This document shows, one piece after another, positions 24,790-36,499 of a stretch of DNA of 64,000 nt. A program made the translations under genes and the position numbers. The stretch spans positions 1,216,001 to 1,280,000 of the forward strand of contig PUFA01000062.1 of the NCBI GenBank assembly GCA_003508835.1, given 5' to 3'. The notes beneath the pieces were generated by a model. The model was given only the letters and a program-made list of their open reading frames with translations. It did no database searches and had not been told where the DNA came from. The first letter of the stretch is position 1. Every line of letters begins with the position of its first letter. The DNA is from Eonycteris spelaea. Lineage: Eukaryota > Chordata > Mammalia > Chiroptera > Pteropodidae.

Positions 24790-26285
24790 GTCTCATTTAA
24801 ATAATTATATGGATTGTATGCAGAAATGATAAAAAGTTATGAAGGTGATTTGGGAATAACTGAGGTTTGGAAACACTGCATCAAAACAGTTAAGTGGATA
24901 TACTATGCCATACTATTTCTGATATATTTGAAAAATATATGAATTTTTTGTTCCTGGGTCTACATTTTAACTCAATTCCTTAATGTTGTTTTATGGTTCC
25001 ATAGCTCAATGACAGAAGTTTCCCTCTGATTGGAAGCTTCGTTAGGGCAGAGCATGTAACTTCTTTCGATTTCTTTGCAGTTCGTTTTATAATGTCCAAG
25101 ATGGATTTGGAGCATTTATTCACAAAATCTGTACAAACAAGAGGGCTTCTTTGTGTTTTTCTTTAATTTTATGTCACTAATTTCTCAAATGTTGAGAAGC
25201 CCCAATTATTGCTATATTTTCCTTTAGACTGACTCTACTGTTTTGATCGTTGATAATCCCAAAGTCATCTCAGGAATTTTTTTTCTGTGACCACTTGCAT
25301 TACCTTATATTGAGATCAAGGTAGGTGTAAATATTTTGATCTCTGTCAGCTCTCAGTAAATCTGCTTAGAGCTGGGGATGCAAACAGGTATCATTTTGAA
25401 GACCAATTCCAATTTCTTGGCGATGGCTGCCCAGAATCTCTCCCAAGGATTCTGAGGACATGAGTACTGTGACCAATTTAAGGATGAAGGAGAGAGAATA
25501 ATGGTGTCATGGTGGCTCATGTCCACATATCTGGCAAACTTGATTTGAAGACTGTTTGACACTAATGCATGTTACCACCCTCATAAGGGCCTTTGAAAGC
25601 CGGAAAAACTTAAATATTATAATATATAAATTTTTATGGACAAATTCAGACATTTTGGCAGGTGGCAGCTAGCAGGGTAGTCAGAGACCTTCCTGGCCTC
25701 TTTCAATTCTTGCCACAAAGGAGGTTATTCAATTTGCCTATTTGTAAGGCTGTTCTTTTTAGCAGTTTTTCATATATTTTCACCAAAATCTTTTATAAAA
25801 AATACATGAAACTCAATTTTTACACAAAAATTGTTTGTAAAATATATTACCATTTTTATCATTACCAATGGAAAAAGACAATAAAGTCAGATAAACATAG
25901 ATTAAAAAGTTCTGTTTTATAGCATATGATTTTCTTTTTATTATTGTAAGAAGAGAAACCAAAAAGCAAGCTATCAAATTAAAAAAAATTTTCTTAGTTA
26001 TCCTGGCATTTATCCCAGGCCTGATTTCTGGGAAACTCTGAATTACCTCTGACTTATGAGGTAAGTCAATTTAAGTATGGTTCATCCCAACTGAGGCTTT
26101 AAGCAGTCATTTATCCCCTGTATCACCTCACCTGTCACCCTACTTATTCCTGACTGAGAAAGATGCTTCTGTGATCACCAATCAGGTATAACTTTTCCAA
26201 AAGGGTTTTAGAATTTTGGCTTATAGGGAGTGTTCCCAGAAGGCTCATTTTAAGGAGTAAATTCTCCATTACATCACTTATCAAC
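24790..26285. other. Intergenic stretch, nothing recognised
   Basis: AT-rich, with a less AT-rich part at 25,330-25,560 that resembles no family I can name. Open frames here are short and featureless. Confidence 0.5.
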
Positions 26286-26289
26286 TAGA

Positions 26290-26360
26290 TATAAGCTCTT
26301 TGAGAACTGGAGAGATGTTTTATTTACCTTTACATCTCCAGGACTTAGGTCCAATTAGTG
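26290..26360 (+). mobile_element. L2 fragment
   Basis: ATAAGCTCTTTGAGAACTGG and TTTACATCTCCAGGACTTAG resemble the sense L2 3' region. Confidence 0.4.
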
Positions 26361-26454
26361 AGATTGCTCTTCCTCACACTGTCTCCGTGTTGAGCGCTAC
26401 TTGACTGTGCTACACATAGGTCCCTTCTGTCAGTCTATCTGTCTCTCCATCCAA

Positions 26455-26610
26455 TCATCACACTAATCAACAAGCATTTATTGAGCATCTACTATTATCA
26501 AGTTTAAATAGATGAAACGCATCAGTTTCTGTCTTCAAGAAGATCATACTCTAGTGTCGGAGGATTATAATATAATACCTCTACTTCAGTTTTCTGTAGA
26601 TAAATCAGAA
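26455..26610 (-). mobile_element. L2 3'-end fragment, antisense
   Basis: AATCAACAAGCATTTATTGA, GCATCTACTATTATCAAG and TCAAGAAGATCATACTCTAG give the antisense L2 tail in order. Confidence 0.6.
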
Positions 26611-26754
26611 GTACAATTAGTATCTGCCCAGGATTTAAGAAAAAGGTTCTTTTCAGTATTAAGAATAATAATGTATTTATCTGATTCTAAGACTTACACT
26701 TCAGTATTTCTGAAATTAGTATATATTTTGAATATATTTTGAATTGATTTTTAC

Positions 26755-26950
26755 TTTTTATTTTAGATTTGTCAATTATCATTGACATATAATATTATAT
26801 TAGTTTCAGATGTACAACATAGTGATTAGACTTTATATAACTTATGAAGTGATCACTTGATAAGTCTAGTACCCATCTGACACTGTACATAGTTGTTACA
26901 ATATTATTGACTGCATTTCCTATGTTGTACTTTACATCCTCGTGACTATT
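26755..26950 (-). mobile_element. L1 3'-end fragment, antisense
   Basis: The plus strand starts T-rich and reads AATATTATATTAGTTTCAGA, TGTACAACATAGTGATTAGA, TAAGTCTAGTACCCATCTGA and TTGTACTTTACATCCTCGTG. This is the complement of the L1 3' UTR typical of laurasiatherian mammals. It is 5'-truncated and closely related to the piece at 48,136-48,296. Confidence 0.8.
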
Positions 26951-27234
26951 TTGTTAAGACTAAAAAATCTAAATGTCAATGTTTTTACTAAAAAAAAAAT
27001 CATTTCTGAGCAGGATTTTTTTGTAAATTGAAAATCAAAGTAAAGGGAACTTAAGGCTGACTATAAAGGGCACTACATTTGAATAATGATTTCTATTCAG
27101 TAGGAAGTGCCAGGATCAATGCTGAGGCCAAGTAAGTAAGAAAATGAGTGTGTTTACCCCGAGCTCTGGCTGAAGCATGAGGCTGATGGATGTAGTTCTT
27201 GCTTTGGAGAAGGACATCCATTCTATCATTTTTT

Positions 27235-27655
27235 TTTTCTTAGTAGAAATATCTGTTCCATTCATTAATCTGACGATTGAACACCAGAGACGTATTCGAA
27301 AACATATCCATTTTCCTCAGACTCTGCAAAGATATTTTCCCTGGCAGCTGAAAAGTCAGCAGTTGTACCTGTGGTGACATTAGCACCATGAGCAATAGTA
27401 ATAGATGTAAAGCCAAACCTGCCATGTGCGGTTTGCAAGTGTCCGTGATAAAGTACTTCTCCATTCATTAGTTTGCGGCCTGGGGCTTCCAAAATACTCT
27501 GCTCACCAGGCAAACTAGGGATGAATTCATTTGGATATGTTAAGGTGATAGAGTCAGTGGATAGATTAAAATTTTTGGATGTCTTTCTATCAGAGAAAAC
27601 ATCAGAAGGAGGTAAAAGGTCATATCCATCCCTTTTGAATAGCTGTGCAGGTTTT
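27235..27655 (-). pseudogene. Possible 5'-truncated retrocopy of an unidentified gene
   Basis: On the minus strand a frame from about 27,650 to the stop at 27,272-27,274 stays open for about 124 codons. Its composition looks protein-like: KRDGYDLLPPSDVFSDRKTS, then SITLTYPNEFIPSLPGEQSI, GEVLYHGHLQTAHGRFGFTS and ENGYVFEYVSGVQSSD before the stop. About 30 bases after the stop comes AAGAAAAAAAAAA, a possible retroposition tail. The segment is richer in GC than its flanks. There is no start codon at a sensible place and no splice acceptor with a pyrimidine tract, so a truncated processed copy is the favoured reading. I do not recognise the parent. The missing AATAAA and the lack of clear target-site duplications weaken the case, and an unrecognised exon or chance frame remains possible. 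Confidence 0.4.
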
Positions 27656-27794
27656 CAGTGCAGGTCACCTCAGTCATTCAGTCATTCATGATTGTTTTCT
27701 CTTAAATTAATTATTAAATACAAACCAGCTCAGAGTCAGATATAGCGTTAGATGCTGTGACTTCAACAACTTAAATAAGTTCCTTTTCTTGAGA

Positions 27795-27930
27795 CACTTT
27801 CATTCATCAATTCTTTCATTTAACATATGTTATTCAACGTCTTCTATGTGCCATATGGTATACTAGGTTCAGAGGATATAATAGTAAACAAAACCAGGCA
27901 CAGCCATGTCTCTGTCCTTGTTATTTCGGA
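27795..27930 (-). mobile_element. L2 3'-end fragment, antisense
   Basis: TTCATTCATCAATTCTTTCA, TCTTCTATGTGCCATATGGT, ATACTAGGTTCAGAGGATAT and AGTAAACAAAACCAGGCACA follow the antisense L2 tail closely. Confidence 0.7.
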
Positions 27931-28889
27931 TGTTTTATTTTTTAAAAAATACTTCTCTGGGTTCTCTGCCTGTGGCTTGTATGTGGGAAGCAGGCTAAGT
28001 GCTCCCAGCAGGGCAACCTATTTTTCTTTTTTTTTTCAAACTATAGAATCAGGGAGAGAAAGAAGGGAGAAGCCTTTTAAATATGTGGGATAGGAGTCAC
28101 AGTTAATCTTTGCCTTGGAAATGAAGGCTGGTAAATAAACTGATCAATCTGATATATATTTACCATATTGACATAGTATGCTGAAACTATATTAGGTTCA
28201 ATGCAAAATGAATTTTGAAAATTATAGTTATAGATATAAAACTGATGAAAATATTAGAGAAACAGTAATATATATTTTACCCTTTTTATCAGTATATTGT
28301 TTTCCAGACACATTGTTTTTCACATTGAAACACAGCTGTGTTTTTCTGACATGGAAACCTCCCTCCAGTGGACTGTCTTGTTCTCTGACATTTGGCATTC
28401 CTAAAAATCTGAGTAGAAGGTTAGAATTTAGGTATCCTTTACCATATACTGTTAGTAGAGGATAGAGACTAAAAAAAAATTAAAAATAGGGTTTAAGTAG
28501 AGGCCACATCAAAAAAGTGATAGGAGGAAAATAAATTAAATTATGGCTAGTTTTTATGACTATTTCTAATTTTTTTTTCCCATGAGAACTGGGAAGTGTT
28601 GTGTGAGATTACTGAAATGAAAACCTAGTTCAACAGGATTGAATGGGGAGCATTCTAACCAGGACGAGAAGTCAGTCCAAGTTCTCTTCTCGCTATCTCA
28701 CAAGCACTGGCCTGCTTCACGGGCTAATTATTTCTATGTGGAATAAACCCTTCTCTTCAAACCACTAGCCAAATAAAATATTTCTCAAATCTCTCCTTTA
28801 TGGCTTTTCCAACCACTGTGATCTCCTCTGAACTTATCGTATGTGTCTCTATCACTCATTTCTCTGTTTATCATATGCTGCTTTGTAAT

Positions 28890-28917
28890 TTCTTTTTCTT
28901 TTTTTTTTTTTTTTTTT
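28890..28917. repeat. T-rich homopolymer tract
   Basis: A run of about 18 T residues is preceded by TTCTTTTTC. It lies just upstream of the LTR candidate. Confidence 0.8.
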
Positions 28918-28947
28918 GGATTGCTCAATGAATATTACCATTAAAGT

Positions 28948-29300
28948 GTCCAGACAAGGCCCAAGAGGGAGCAGCTTATACTGAGCCCACATAACTTAAA
29001 CTGGAACTTAACTAAGGTCCTCTTTTGGGGTGTCCTAGAAGAGGAAGACCCAGCCCATCCAGTCAGGGCTTGCCTGCTCAGCACAAGCTACCTGACCCAG
29101 TTCCAAGCCTCCTCTGCTCTATATATGGGAGGTAACCCTGCTTTAACCAATCAGCAAATGCCCCGTGTAACCTCCTTGCTCCTGCTCACTTTGGTCTATA
29201 AAGGCCTTTCGCTTTGTTCAGCTCTTTGAAGTTCTTTTTTTGTGTGTGTGTGTTTTCTAGACTGAATGCATTCTGATTCATAAATCATTGAATAATGACA
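28948..29300 (+). mobile_element. Solo LTR of an endogenous retrovirus (ERV1-like)
   Basis: The segment can be read as TGTCCAGAC...AATGACA, a TG...CA boundary. It has promoter layout in LTR order: AACCAATCAGC (CCAAT box at 29,147-29,151), then TATAAA at 29,197-29,202 followed by a C/T-rich start-site region and GTTCAGCTCTTTGAAG. CATAAA at 29,279 may be the poly(A) signal. GC content is higher than the flanks. No gag, pol or env sequence is adjacent, so it is a solo LTR. Family and exact ends are uncertain. Confidence 0.55.
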
Positions 29301-29304
29301 ACCA

Positions 29305-30380
29305 GATCTTTTCAAAGTTTATGATTGTCAGGCATTTCCTTTAGCATTACTTGGCTCTTCCAGATGTACATGTTTCATATGGTTTTCCACCTTATTTATA
29401 AACTTTTAGGGATCAGGAATGCCTCTCCCACGGATTTCTGTATTCATTGCATGGACTAGGCAGAGAATCAATCCCTAAAGCATTTTATGACCTTAGGTAA
29501 CTTGGGAACTTACTCTTCCATTTGGATCAAGTGGATTTAGGTACCAGTTGGAGCAGCAAGCAAACTTGCAGATCCCTTCTGGGTATCATACATCTTTTGT
29601 CCTATTTAGGTTTATTTCATGAATAATTTCTTGACCTTCATAATAAATATTTACTGAGATTTTAAATAAATGAATGAGTGAATTGTGTCCCATCTGGAAG
29701 TCTTGCAATGGCTCCCAAGATATGGAATATTTTGGATGCCTGAAACGAGAAAAATCTTTGAGGAATCTGTTTGATCAGAGGCTTGAGAGAGACATAGGGT
29801 AACTCCTCCAACTTCTTATAAAATACACAAAATGTTGTAACTTACTTAGGCTTTGCTCAAGATAATGCCTTGTCAGAATTTCGCACAACCTAGAAGAGTG
29901 TTCTTTTCTGGTTCCTTCGGCCCTCCCTCATGTTTTACCCATGAATTTACTGAGAAGAGTGTATACCGAATGAGTTAAATTTTTCCTCTCTCAAGGCCAT
30001 ATTGTACGACCATTTTACTCCAGTTTTACTGTCTACTTTGGGGTGATTTTTTCTTCTTAAGCTTTGATATTGTAGTTACTAGACAATTCTAATAACAATA
30101 TATTCAATAACTTGTCTAGTACAAAGTAGAACTGTTTTACAAACACTGCCAAATTGATCGTATCTTTAAAATTTCAGAAGGCCCGTGAGCTTCTTGATAC
30201 ATTTTAGAGTAGATATTATAAACATGAACTATATGTGCCTTGGGAAGAAAACAAGTGTTTTGAGCTTTCTATTTACTTGATCACTGTATACGTGGGTATT
30301 TAATATTTCAGTTTGCTGGGAGAGATAATATTTAGTCTAATATCAATTGAAAAGATGATACAAACAAAAATAATAACTTA
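29305..30380. other. Intergenic stretch, nothing recognised
   Basis: AT-rich. No gene, no named repeat and no long open frame. Confidence 0.5.
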
Positions 30381-30384
30381 TATC

Positions 30385-30600
30385 AAGTACTTGCACTTCA
30401 TAATTACTATACATGTATTATCTCTGTTGCAAATTCTCACAAATATCCAGTGAAACACTGCTTTTTTTTTTGTCATTATATGGATAAGTATTAAGATACA
30501 TAGAAATTAAGCAATTTGTTCAAAGTTACGTAGTATATTGCAGAATCAAGATTCAGGTATTCCGACTCTAAAACTCATGCTCTAAATTCTAGCAGCAGGA
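30385..30600 (-). mobile_element. MIR, antisense, nearly full length
   Basis: TATTATCTCTGTTGCAAATTCTCACAA, GAAATTAAGCAATTTGTTCA and AGAATCAAGATTCAGGTATT follow the reverse complement of MIR through its core. A T-run at 30,462-30,471 interrupts it. Confidence 0.7.
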
Positions 30601-30699
30601 ACTGGTTCCTTCTGGCTCATAAGAGCTGATTGCTAAATTCTCAGGCATTTCATAAGCCAGTTGGTGTCATCATATTGGTAGTTTGAAATTGGTCATGGT

Positions 30700-30995
30700 G
30701 AGTGTTATATGCAGAATGACAGCCTCCAAAGTTGTTAGTGTTCTAATTCCTGAAGCCTGTAAATATGTTACTTTACATGACAAAAGAGACTGTGCAGATA
30801 TGATTAAAGTTAAGGGCCCTGAGGAGACTATCCTGAATTACCCAGGTAGGTCAATCTAATCACATGAATAAAAGCCAAGAAACTTCCCCACCAGTAATCA
30901 GAAGAATAGATGTAAAAATAGAAGCAGAGGCAGAGCGAGACAGCGTGAGAAGGAAATTGCTATGGCAGCAATAGAAAACTAAGGAGTTTAACGGG
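30700..30995 (+). mobile_element. MLT1-type MaLR LTR with an internal deletion
   Basis: The 5' part is clear (AGAATGACAGCCTCCAAAG, CTGTAAATATGTTACTTTAC, GACTGTGCAGATATGATTAA). The terminal part is also clear (GCTATGGCAGCAATAGAAAA, CTAAGG). The middle ~150 bp of the usual LTR are missing after GAGAAGGAAATT. Confidence 0.75.
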
Positions 30996-31089
30996 AGACT
31001 TTACGCCACAGAAATCAGCAAATGGTACAAATTGGCTTTTATGCTTTTTTTTTTTTTTCCTGGAGAGACAGTTTTTAAATATCACCATG

Positions 31090-31190
31090 TCACTGCACTT
31101 AATCATTGTATTGCGCTGTAAATAGATGAAGAAATAGAAACAGAGTCATTAAGTAACTTATCCAAAATATAGAATAGAGATTTGATTGTC
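31090..31190 (-). mobile_element. MIR core fragment, antisense
   Basis: GATGAAGAAATAGAAACAGA, GTCATTAAGTAACTTATCC and AGAGATTTGATT are diverged antisense MIR words. Confidence 0.45.
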
Positions 31191-31404
31191 TTTATAAAAA
31201 CATATGTTTTTTACTCTTTGCAATAACCTGGAAGTTTATTTCTTTATTGCTGTACAATGTATTTAGGTGGAGAATCCTTCTCTATCACGGCACATTTCTT
31301 TATAGTCCCCTATTTTTCCTGAGTATATTGTAGTGAATATTGCTATGTCTCTGAGAAATAGTATCGAATCTAAGAATATGTAGGCCATTTCAAAAAAAAA
31401 AATA

Positions 31405-31645
31405 GAGGATCAATCAATGATTATTCATCTTTCCATCCACCCATCTATCCATCCATCCATCAATTTATATATTCAAACAATAACCCAGCTACTTCTTCAA
31501 TTTAATAAATTCTTGTTGATGAGCTACTATATGTTCAGTTCTACATATCTGGTTATTAATGGACAAAACAGCCAGAAAGCAACAAATACAAAGACCTCAA
31601 AACTGCCATGTTTTCTTAGAGCTTAAATTTTAATGGAATAATACA
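31405..31645 (-). mobile_element. L2 3' end, antisense, with an embedded ATCC repeat
   Basis: CCATCTATCCATCCATCCAT (about 31,440-31,460) is followed by TGATGAGCTACTATATGTTC, GTTCTACATATCTGGTTATT and GGACAAAACAGCCAGAAAGC. This is the antisense L2 tail with a local tetranucleotide expansion at its left end. Confidence 0.65.
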
Positions 31646-32039
31646 CAGAAATTACTCCCAGGCACAAAATATTAATTTGGAGGATAGGGATTTTCACATA
31701 ACTAGATAACTCTGTTTGGGAAAAGTCTATTACCAAACAAGACAATATGGTGTCTACTTTTGTGGCCTCTTGCCTTTCATTACCCTCTTTCCTCTTATGC
31801 TACCCCCTTTCCCTTTCTTTTTGTTTCTTCCCCTTTATATAAAAATGAGTTTCCTTTAGGAAGGTATCATTAGAGTTACTAGTAAATAAAGATAGCTACT
31901 ACTTAAAGAGGCATGATTAAAGCTACGGGAATTACCAAGGATAGTGGGGGCACTCAGAAACTACCAATGAAAAATTCCTTCAGCTGAAGGGAGAGTCCCT
32001 ACATAGAAGCTATGCTTATGAAGAGACAGCTCCTGGCAA

Positions 32040-32250
32040 GGGTGCAGCACCTAAGTAGGGAGGGAATAAGAAAAACACCATGACATCTCACTCATCCTGC
32101 ACCTGTTCTGCTCTGCCTGCCTCCCCTGCCACCAGCCCAACCAGAAGCCAGCCAGCAAGGGAGCCTGAGCATGCAGTCTGCTGTGGTCAATACCTGGAGT
32201 GCAGAGAAGGTCAGAGATTGGGTCTGGTTAGGAGGTTAAATGAAGTGTTA
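32040..32250. repeat. Unassigned GC-richer repeat-like segment
   Basis: CACCAGCCCAACCAGAAGCC and AGCAAGGGAGCCTGAGCATG resemble the end of a dispersed mammalian repeat whose family I cannot name. Confidence 0.35.
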
Positions 32251-32860
32251 CCAGCATAAAAATAATTCAGATAAATTTACAAATGGATAAACTACATTAT
32301 TTGCATATTAATAAAGGGACATACCTTAAACTAAAGATATTATCTAATAGCAAAATTTGAGTTAATGGTAATACATTTTTTTGGCGGAGAGGGAGACCTC
32401 TGTGGTACTAGAATTCATTGCTGCTTTTAGTCACTAATATGTTTCAGAGGAAATGTTGTAGTGCTCAAGAAAAGAATCAGATATAGAGATGAGGAAGTTA
32501 GGCTATCCCAATGAGACTGTCTTTTATCCTTGAATTTACTTGTGTTTATTTATGTTAAATAAAGTTCTGTGGTTTAAAAAAAGAAATCTATGGAACCCTT
32601 TGGGTGACAGGAAGCCCTCCAGTCCTATCGGTACTGTCCTTACATGGCCAGCACTGAGGAAGTTATCCACTGAACTATTTGAAAAAAAGGAAAAAGAGTT
32701 TTTGCATCATCTACACTTTTGACCAGCAGATGTCATGCCAGTCCTATGCATGTGTTTTTCTGCTTTTTGTTGTCAGTAGAAAAACGACAGTGTATGATAT
32801 TCAAGAAAAATTCTGTGACACCAAGAACTGTCTTTGTCGTCTTTGGAAGAAATAGCAAGT

Positions 32861-32861
<1 letters not shown>

Positions 32862-32904
<43 letters not shown>
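32862..32904. repeat. (AAT)n trinucleotide microsatellite
   Basis: About 14 uninterrupted AAT units. In one frame they spell a poly-Asn run, which has no coding meaning here. Confidence 0.95.
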
Positions 32905-32906
<2 letters not shown>

Positions 32907-33459
32907 CTTTTATTTTAATATGTTTGAGGGAAGAGAGGCAATCAGATATTTAATACATTTTGGAGAAGAGAAGCATCAGAAAGAATAGTAAGTAATCAGA
33001 TATTCCCAGATTTGTACCTTAATTTTAAAATACAATTATTCTAATTATTCTCCACTAGTATTCTAGCTCTAATAGTTTAGTGATTTTTCTGTTTCATAAT
33101 GTACGGGGGACAGGGTAAATTTAGAGTGCCTTTCACTGACATTGTTTTTATTCTTTTAATCAATGGCCTGGGGTGTTTTTAAAAATAAATCATATAGATT
33201 TCTGACAGTGCTCTAGACTGAAAAAATGCTATTATTAACCACCAAATCTTGTTAAACACAAAAAGAGTAGCTTTCTCATAATCACATGGAAAAACATGGT
33301 CATGCCCTGGTCTAAGCCTATTTATATCTTATTGAATTTTTTTTTTCATTTCATACTACATCAGTCAGTATGGGAATATTTCATATTGAATCTTACTTTA
33401 TTCATTCTGAATAAATAAAACCCTCTGCAGGTATTTCAGTCCAGTTTTTTCCTTTGCTG

Positions 33460-33600
33460 TCAGTTGCACCATTCATAAGTTTTGTGTCACCCACATATTT
33501 TATCAGTTTACTATTACCTTGTTCTTCTAGATCTCTAACAATTTGGGAGACATCACTGGGCTAAATACTGGGTTTTGTGGTAGCCACTGACCATCTTCTA
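33460..33600 (-). mobile_element. L3/CR1-like ancient LINE fragment, antisense
   Basis: AGTTTTGTGTCACCCACATA, TAACAATTTGGGAGACATCA and CTGGGCTAAATACTGGGTTT resemble the antisense 3' region of amniote CR1/L3 elements. The match is old and partial. Confidence 0.45.
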
Positions 33601-34088
33601 ACTATTTGGAAAAAATATAGTGCATCACTATAATCTAATATATATAATCATGTTTTCACTCAAGCTAAAGTGAAACACACAGTTTATACCCAATAAGTTG
33701 ATATACTAATCATGGGAGAACAAATGATCTTTGCTTAGCAGGCAGTGATTGTTGATGGCAAATGATTAGGATAATAAGTTTTATTTTTTGTTTATACATA
33801 GCAAGGACTTCATAGTTACAGACCACTTTTTGTTTAGCGCAGGCTTGAATAGAACAACTAATTGGATGTGGCAATCCACAGTATTGAGGGCAATCTGCTT
33901 TACTAAGTCTACCAATTTTAATATTAAGCTCGCCCAAAACATCCTCATAGAAACATCCAGAATTAATGTATGAACATAGGAACCCCATGGCCCAGTCGTG
34001 TAAAGTTAACCATTACAGACCATAACACACTGTACAACCCTTTGCTCACTTTTTTCAATACAAAATGAAGGGTTTCTTCTAGATAAGT

Positions 34089-34215
34089 GTTTTCAAAACC
34101 TAGTTGAACTTCAGAATCAACTGGATATCTTAAAAACATTTTTTTTTTTTTTTGGTGCTTATTTGAGATATACTGAATCAGACATTCTCTCCATGAATAA
34201 GGCACTGATTCAATA
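34089..34215 (+). mobile_element. MER5/MER20-like hAT fragment split by a T-run
   Basis: GTTTTCAAAACCTAGTTGAA, TTCAGAATCAACTGGATATC and, beyond a T15 run at 34,140-34,154, ATACTGAATCAGACATTCTC fit a decayed short hAT element. Confidence 0.4.
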
Positions 34216-34229
34216 CTCTGCATATTGAT

Positions 34230-35080
34230 GGTGGGACTCTGCAAAATATATTTCTCATCATCAGCTGGTTCCTTACCATTTCCTCCAATAGAGTTTACTA
34301 GAAGGAGACTGGAATGCAGGAAGAGAAAGGAAGGAATTTCTTCTTTCCTATTTGCTTTCTGTTCCTGTCAGCGTCACTCTATTAATGACCCTTTCACCCT
34401 GGAAGACATAGTCGATTCTAGTTTTCAATTTTTATTGGCACTTTCAGAACCAGTCTCATCCCGACTCCTGAGCCCACATCTGAGGGTTCTGGGTCCTAGA
34501 TCTCCAGGCTCCTCATTGGACCCCCTGAAGCATCAGTGCAGATAGCAATGGTCCTTCTTCTGAGATATGAGTCCAATCCTTATGGAATTCCTCCTCTGAA
34601 CTCCTGAGGTCCTGACACCTGATGATCAGTGCATCATCCTCAGACATCTGAGCCACAACTCCATGGCCACGTCTCTGAGCTGCTGGTTCCGATAACCCCA
34701 AACCCTTCCATTTGTCTCTTCCAGTGGTAGAGATGGTAGCTGCTCCCTGCCTTCACTCTTTGGTGTTAAACTTAATGTTGCCTTGCACTACTCCTGTCTT
34801 CCAACATTTGCTTCACCAGCTTCGCACCAGATCTTCTCTGTTGAAAGACTTTGTATTTCCTGACTGGTGAATACCTGCAGCAAGTTACTGAAGAAACACA
34901 GCCATTGTGAAGAGCAGGCACAAACTCTCGTGCAAGAAACAAGCCTGGAATGTTTGAAAAACAACAAGGGACCCACTGGAGTTGGACCAACGTGAATGAG
35001 AGGCAAGTATTTAGAGCTATCAAAGGAGGTCAGACTATGTGTGGCCTTATCACTCATAGAAAAAAAAAAACACAACACAA
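34230..35080. other. Intergenic stretch, possibly an unassigned old repeat
   Basis: This is less AT-rich than its flanks. Phrases such as GGTAGAGATGGTAGCTGCTC recall dispersed repeats, but no family could be assigned. The 106-codon frame at 34,225-34,545 has no domain that I recognise. Confidence 0.4.
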
Positions 35081-35084
35081 AATT

Positions 35085-36012
35085 GGCTTTTATTTTGAGG
35101 GCTGAGGGAAGCCACCTGAGCCACTATTTAAGGAGAGGAGTGATAGGATGAAACATTTGTTTGAGAAGTATCACTGAGGCTGCTATATTTAGAATATATA
35201 ATTAGTGGAACAAAAACAAACAAAAATAAAAGAGATATTGGTAGGAATCTATTGTAAGTATCCTAACAAGAAATAATGGTGATTTTTTTTTTTACAGGGT
35301 AGCAGCAGTAAAGGTAATAATAACTAGTATGACTATGAACATATTTTGATGGCAGAATCAAACAGATTTGCCAATAAATTGGATGAACAAAGGGAAAAGG
35401 CATCAAGAATGACCTCAAGATGTTGGCCTGTGCAACAGGAATAATGAAGCGACCACTGACATATATAGAGTTGTTCCTTCTGGTTGGGGTGGAGGAAGAA
35501 CAGCAGGAGCTATGTTTTTAACATGTTAAGTTTCATATGTTTATTGTTAAATAGACAGTTGTATACATATGTCTGAAGTTCAGGGTAGAGGTCCAAGAGG
35601 AAGATAAAAATGTGAGAAGCCTCAGAATATAGGTGATATTTAAAAGCTAGGAGACTGGATAAAATAATCTAGGGAGTGTAGATAGAATAGAGAAGAGACG
35701 CCAGGACAGCAGCATTTAGATGTGGAGGAGATGAGAAGGGAACCTTCAAACATGACTGAGGATCCAGGAAAGTAGGAGGGATGCTAGGTAAAGGTGGTAT
35801 CCTGGAAGCATTGATGAAAGAGTTTCCAAGAAGAGGTAGCATAAGCTGTGGCACAGGTTGCTGAAAGGTCAACTGAGGTAAAGACAGAAAAGACAAAGTG
35901 GCCTTAGCAACAAGAAGGTCATTGATGACCAAGATAAAGAGCAATTTCTGTGGAGTGGTGTGGTTAAAAATGTATTTGGAGTGAGAATAAGAGAACAGAA
36001 GTAGAAAAAGTG
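35085..36012 (+). mobile_element. Ancient LINE-derived repeat, copy 2 (family uncertain)
   Basis: The same element as 5660-7220, in the same direction. Landmarks include GAGGAGTGATAGGATGAAAC, TAACATGTTAAGTTTCATAT, TGAAAGGTCAACTGAGGTAA, AGAAGGTCATTGATGACCAA and TTTCTGTGGAGTGGTGTGGT. The order matches a repeat I know from other mammals. No coding potential remains. Confidence 0.6.
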
Positions 36013-36029
36013 CAGTCAATTAATTTTTC

Positions 36030-36200
36030 TCTTCCTTCTTTCCTTCCTTCCTTCCTTCCTTCCTTCCTTCCTTCCTTCCTTCCTTCCTTCCTTCCTTCCT
36101 TCCTTCCTTCCTTCCTTCCTTCTTTCCTTCCTTTCTTCCTTCCTCTTTTCCTTCTGTCCTTTCTTCCTCCTACCTCCCTCCTTCCCTCCTTTTTCTTTAT
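36030..36200. repeat. (TTCC)n tetranucleotide microsatellite
   Basis: Nearly pure from about 36,040 to 36,120, then degenerate pyrimidine tract to about 36,215. It directly abuts the end of the ancient repeat copy 2. The open frames on both strands (poly-FLPS and poly-KEGR) come from the repeat. Confidence 0.95.
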
Positions 36201-36499
36201 CTTTCTTTTTTTTTCTCCCTTCCTTCACACACACACAAAAATGAAATAGGATGGTAACTAAAGTGGGAAGGGGTGTTGAACTTTTTTCTTAAAAAATGAT
36301 AGCAAAAACAGTGTATTTGTGTGTTGCTGGAAAAAAAATCCACTAGTAAGGACAACTTGATGTCCTTGATCAAGGGTACAGGTGGAGAGACTGGCTTTAG
36401 CAACATGGATAATTCATCTACAGTATTTTTAAGTTATAAAACATAGTTTCATTACCCCAATTAAAATTTCTGAATGATTTCTCTCTGTTTTGGAAAAAT

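Noticed and set aside
31430..31460. Short regularly repeated units as a possible CRISPR-like array
   Set aside because: Simple CCAT/ATCC tetranucleotide expansion in a mammalian L2 copy. There are no spacers.
32719..32988. Frame with a poly-Asn run
   Set aside because: Translation of the AAT microsatellite with featureless flanks.
36010..36249. Phe/Leu/Pro/Ser-repeat frame and the Lys/Glu/Gly/Arg frame on the other strand
   Set aside because: Direct translation of the TTCC microsatellite.
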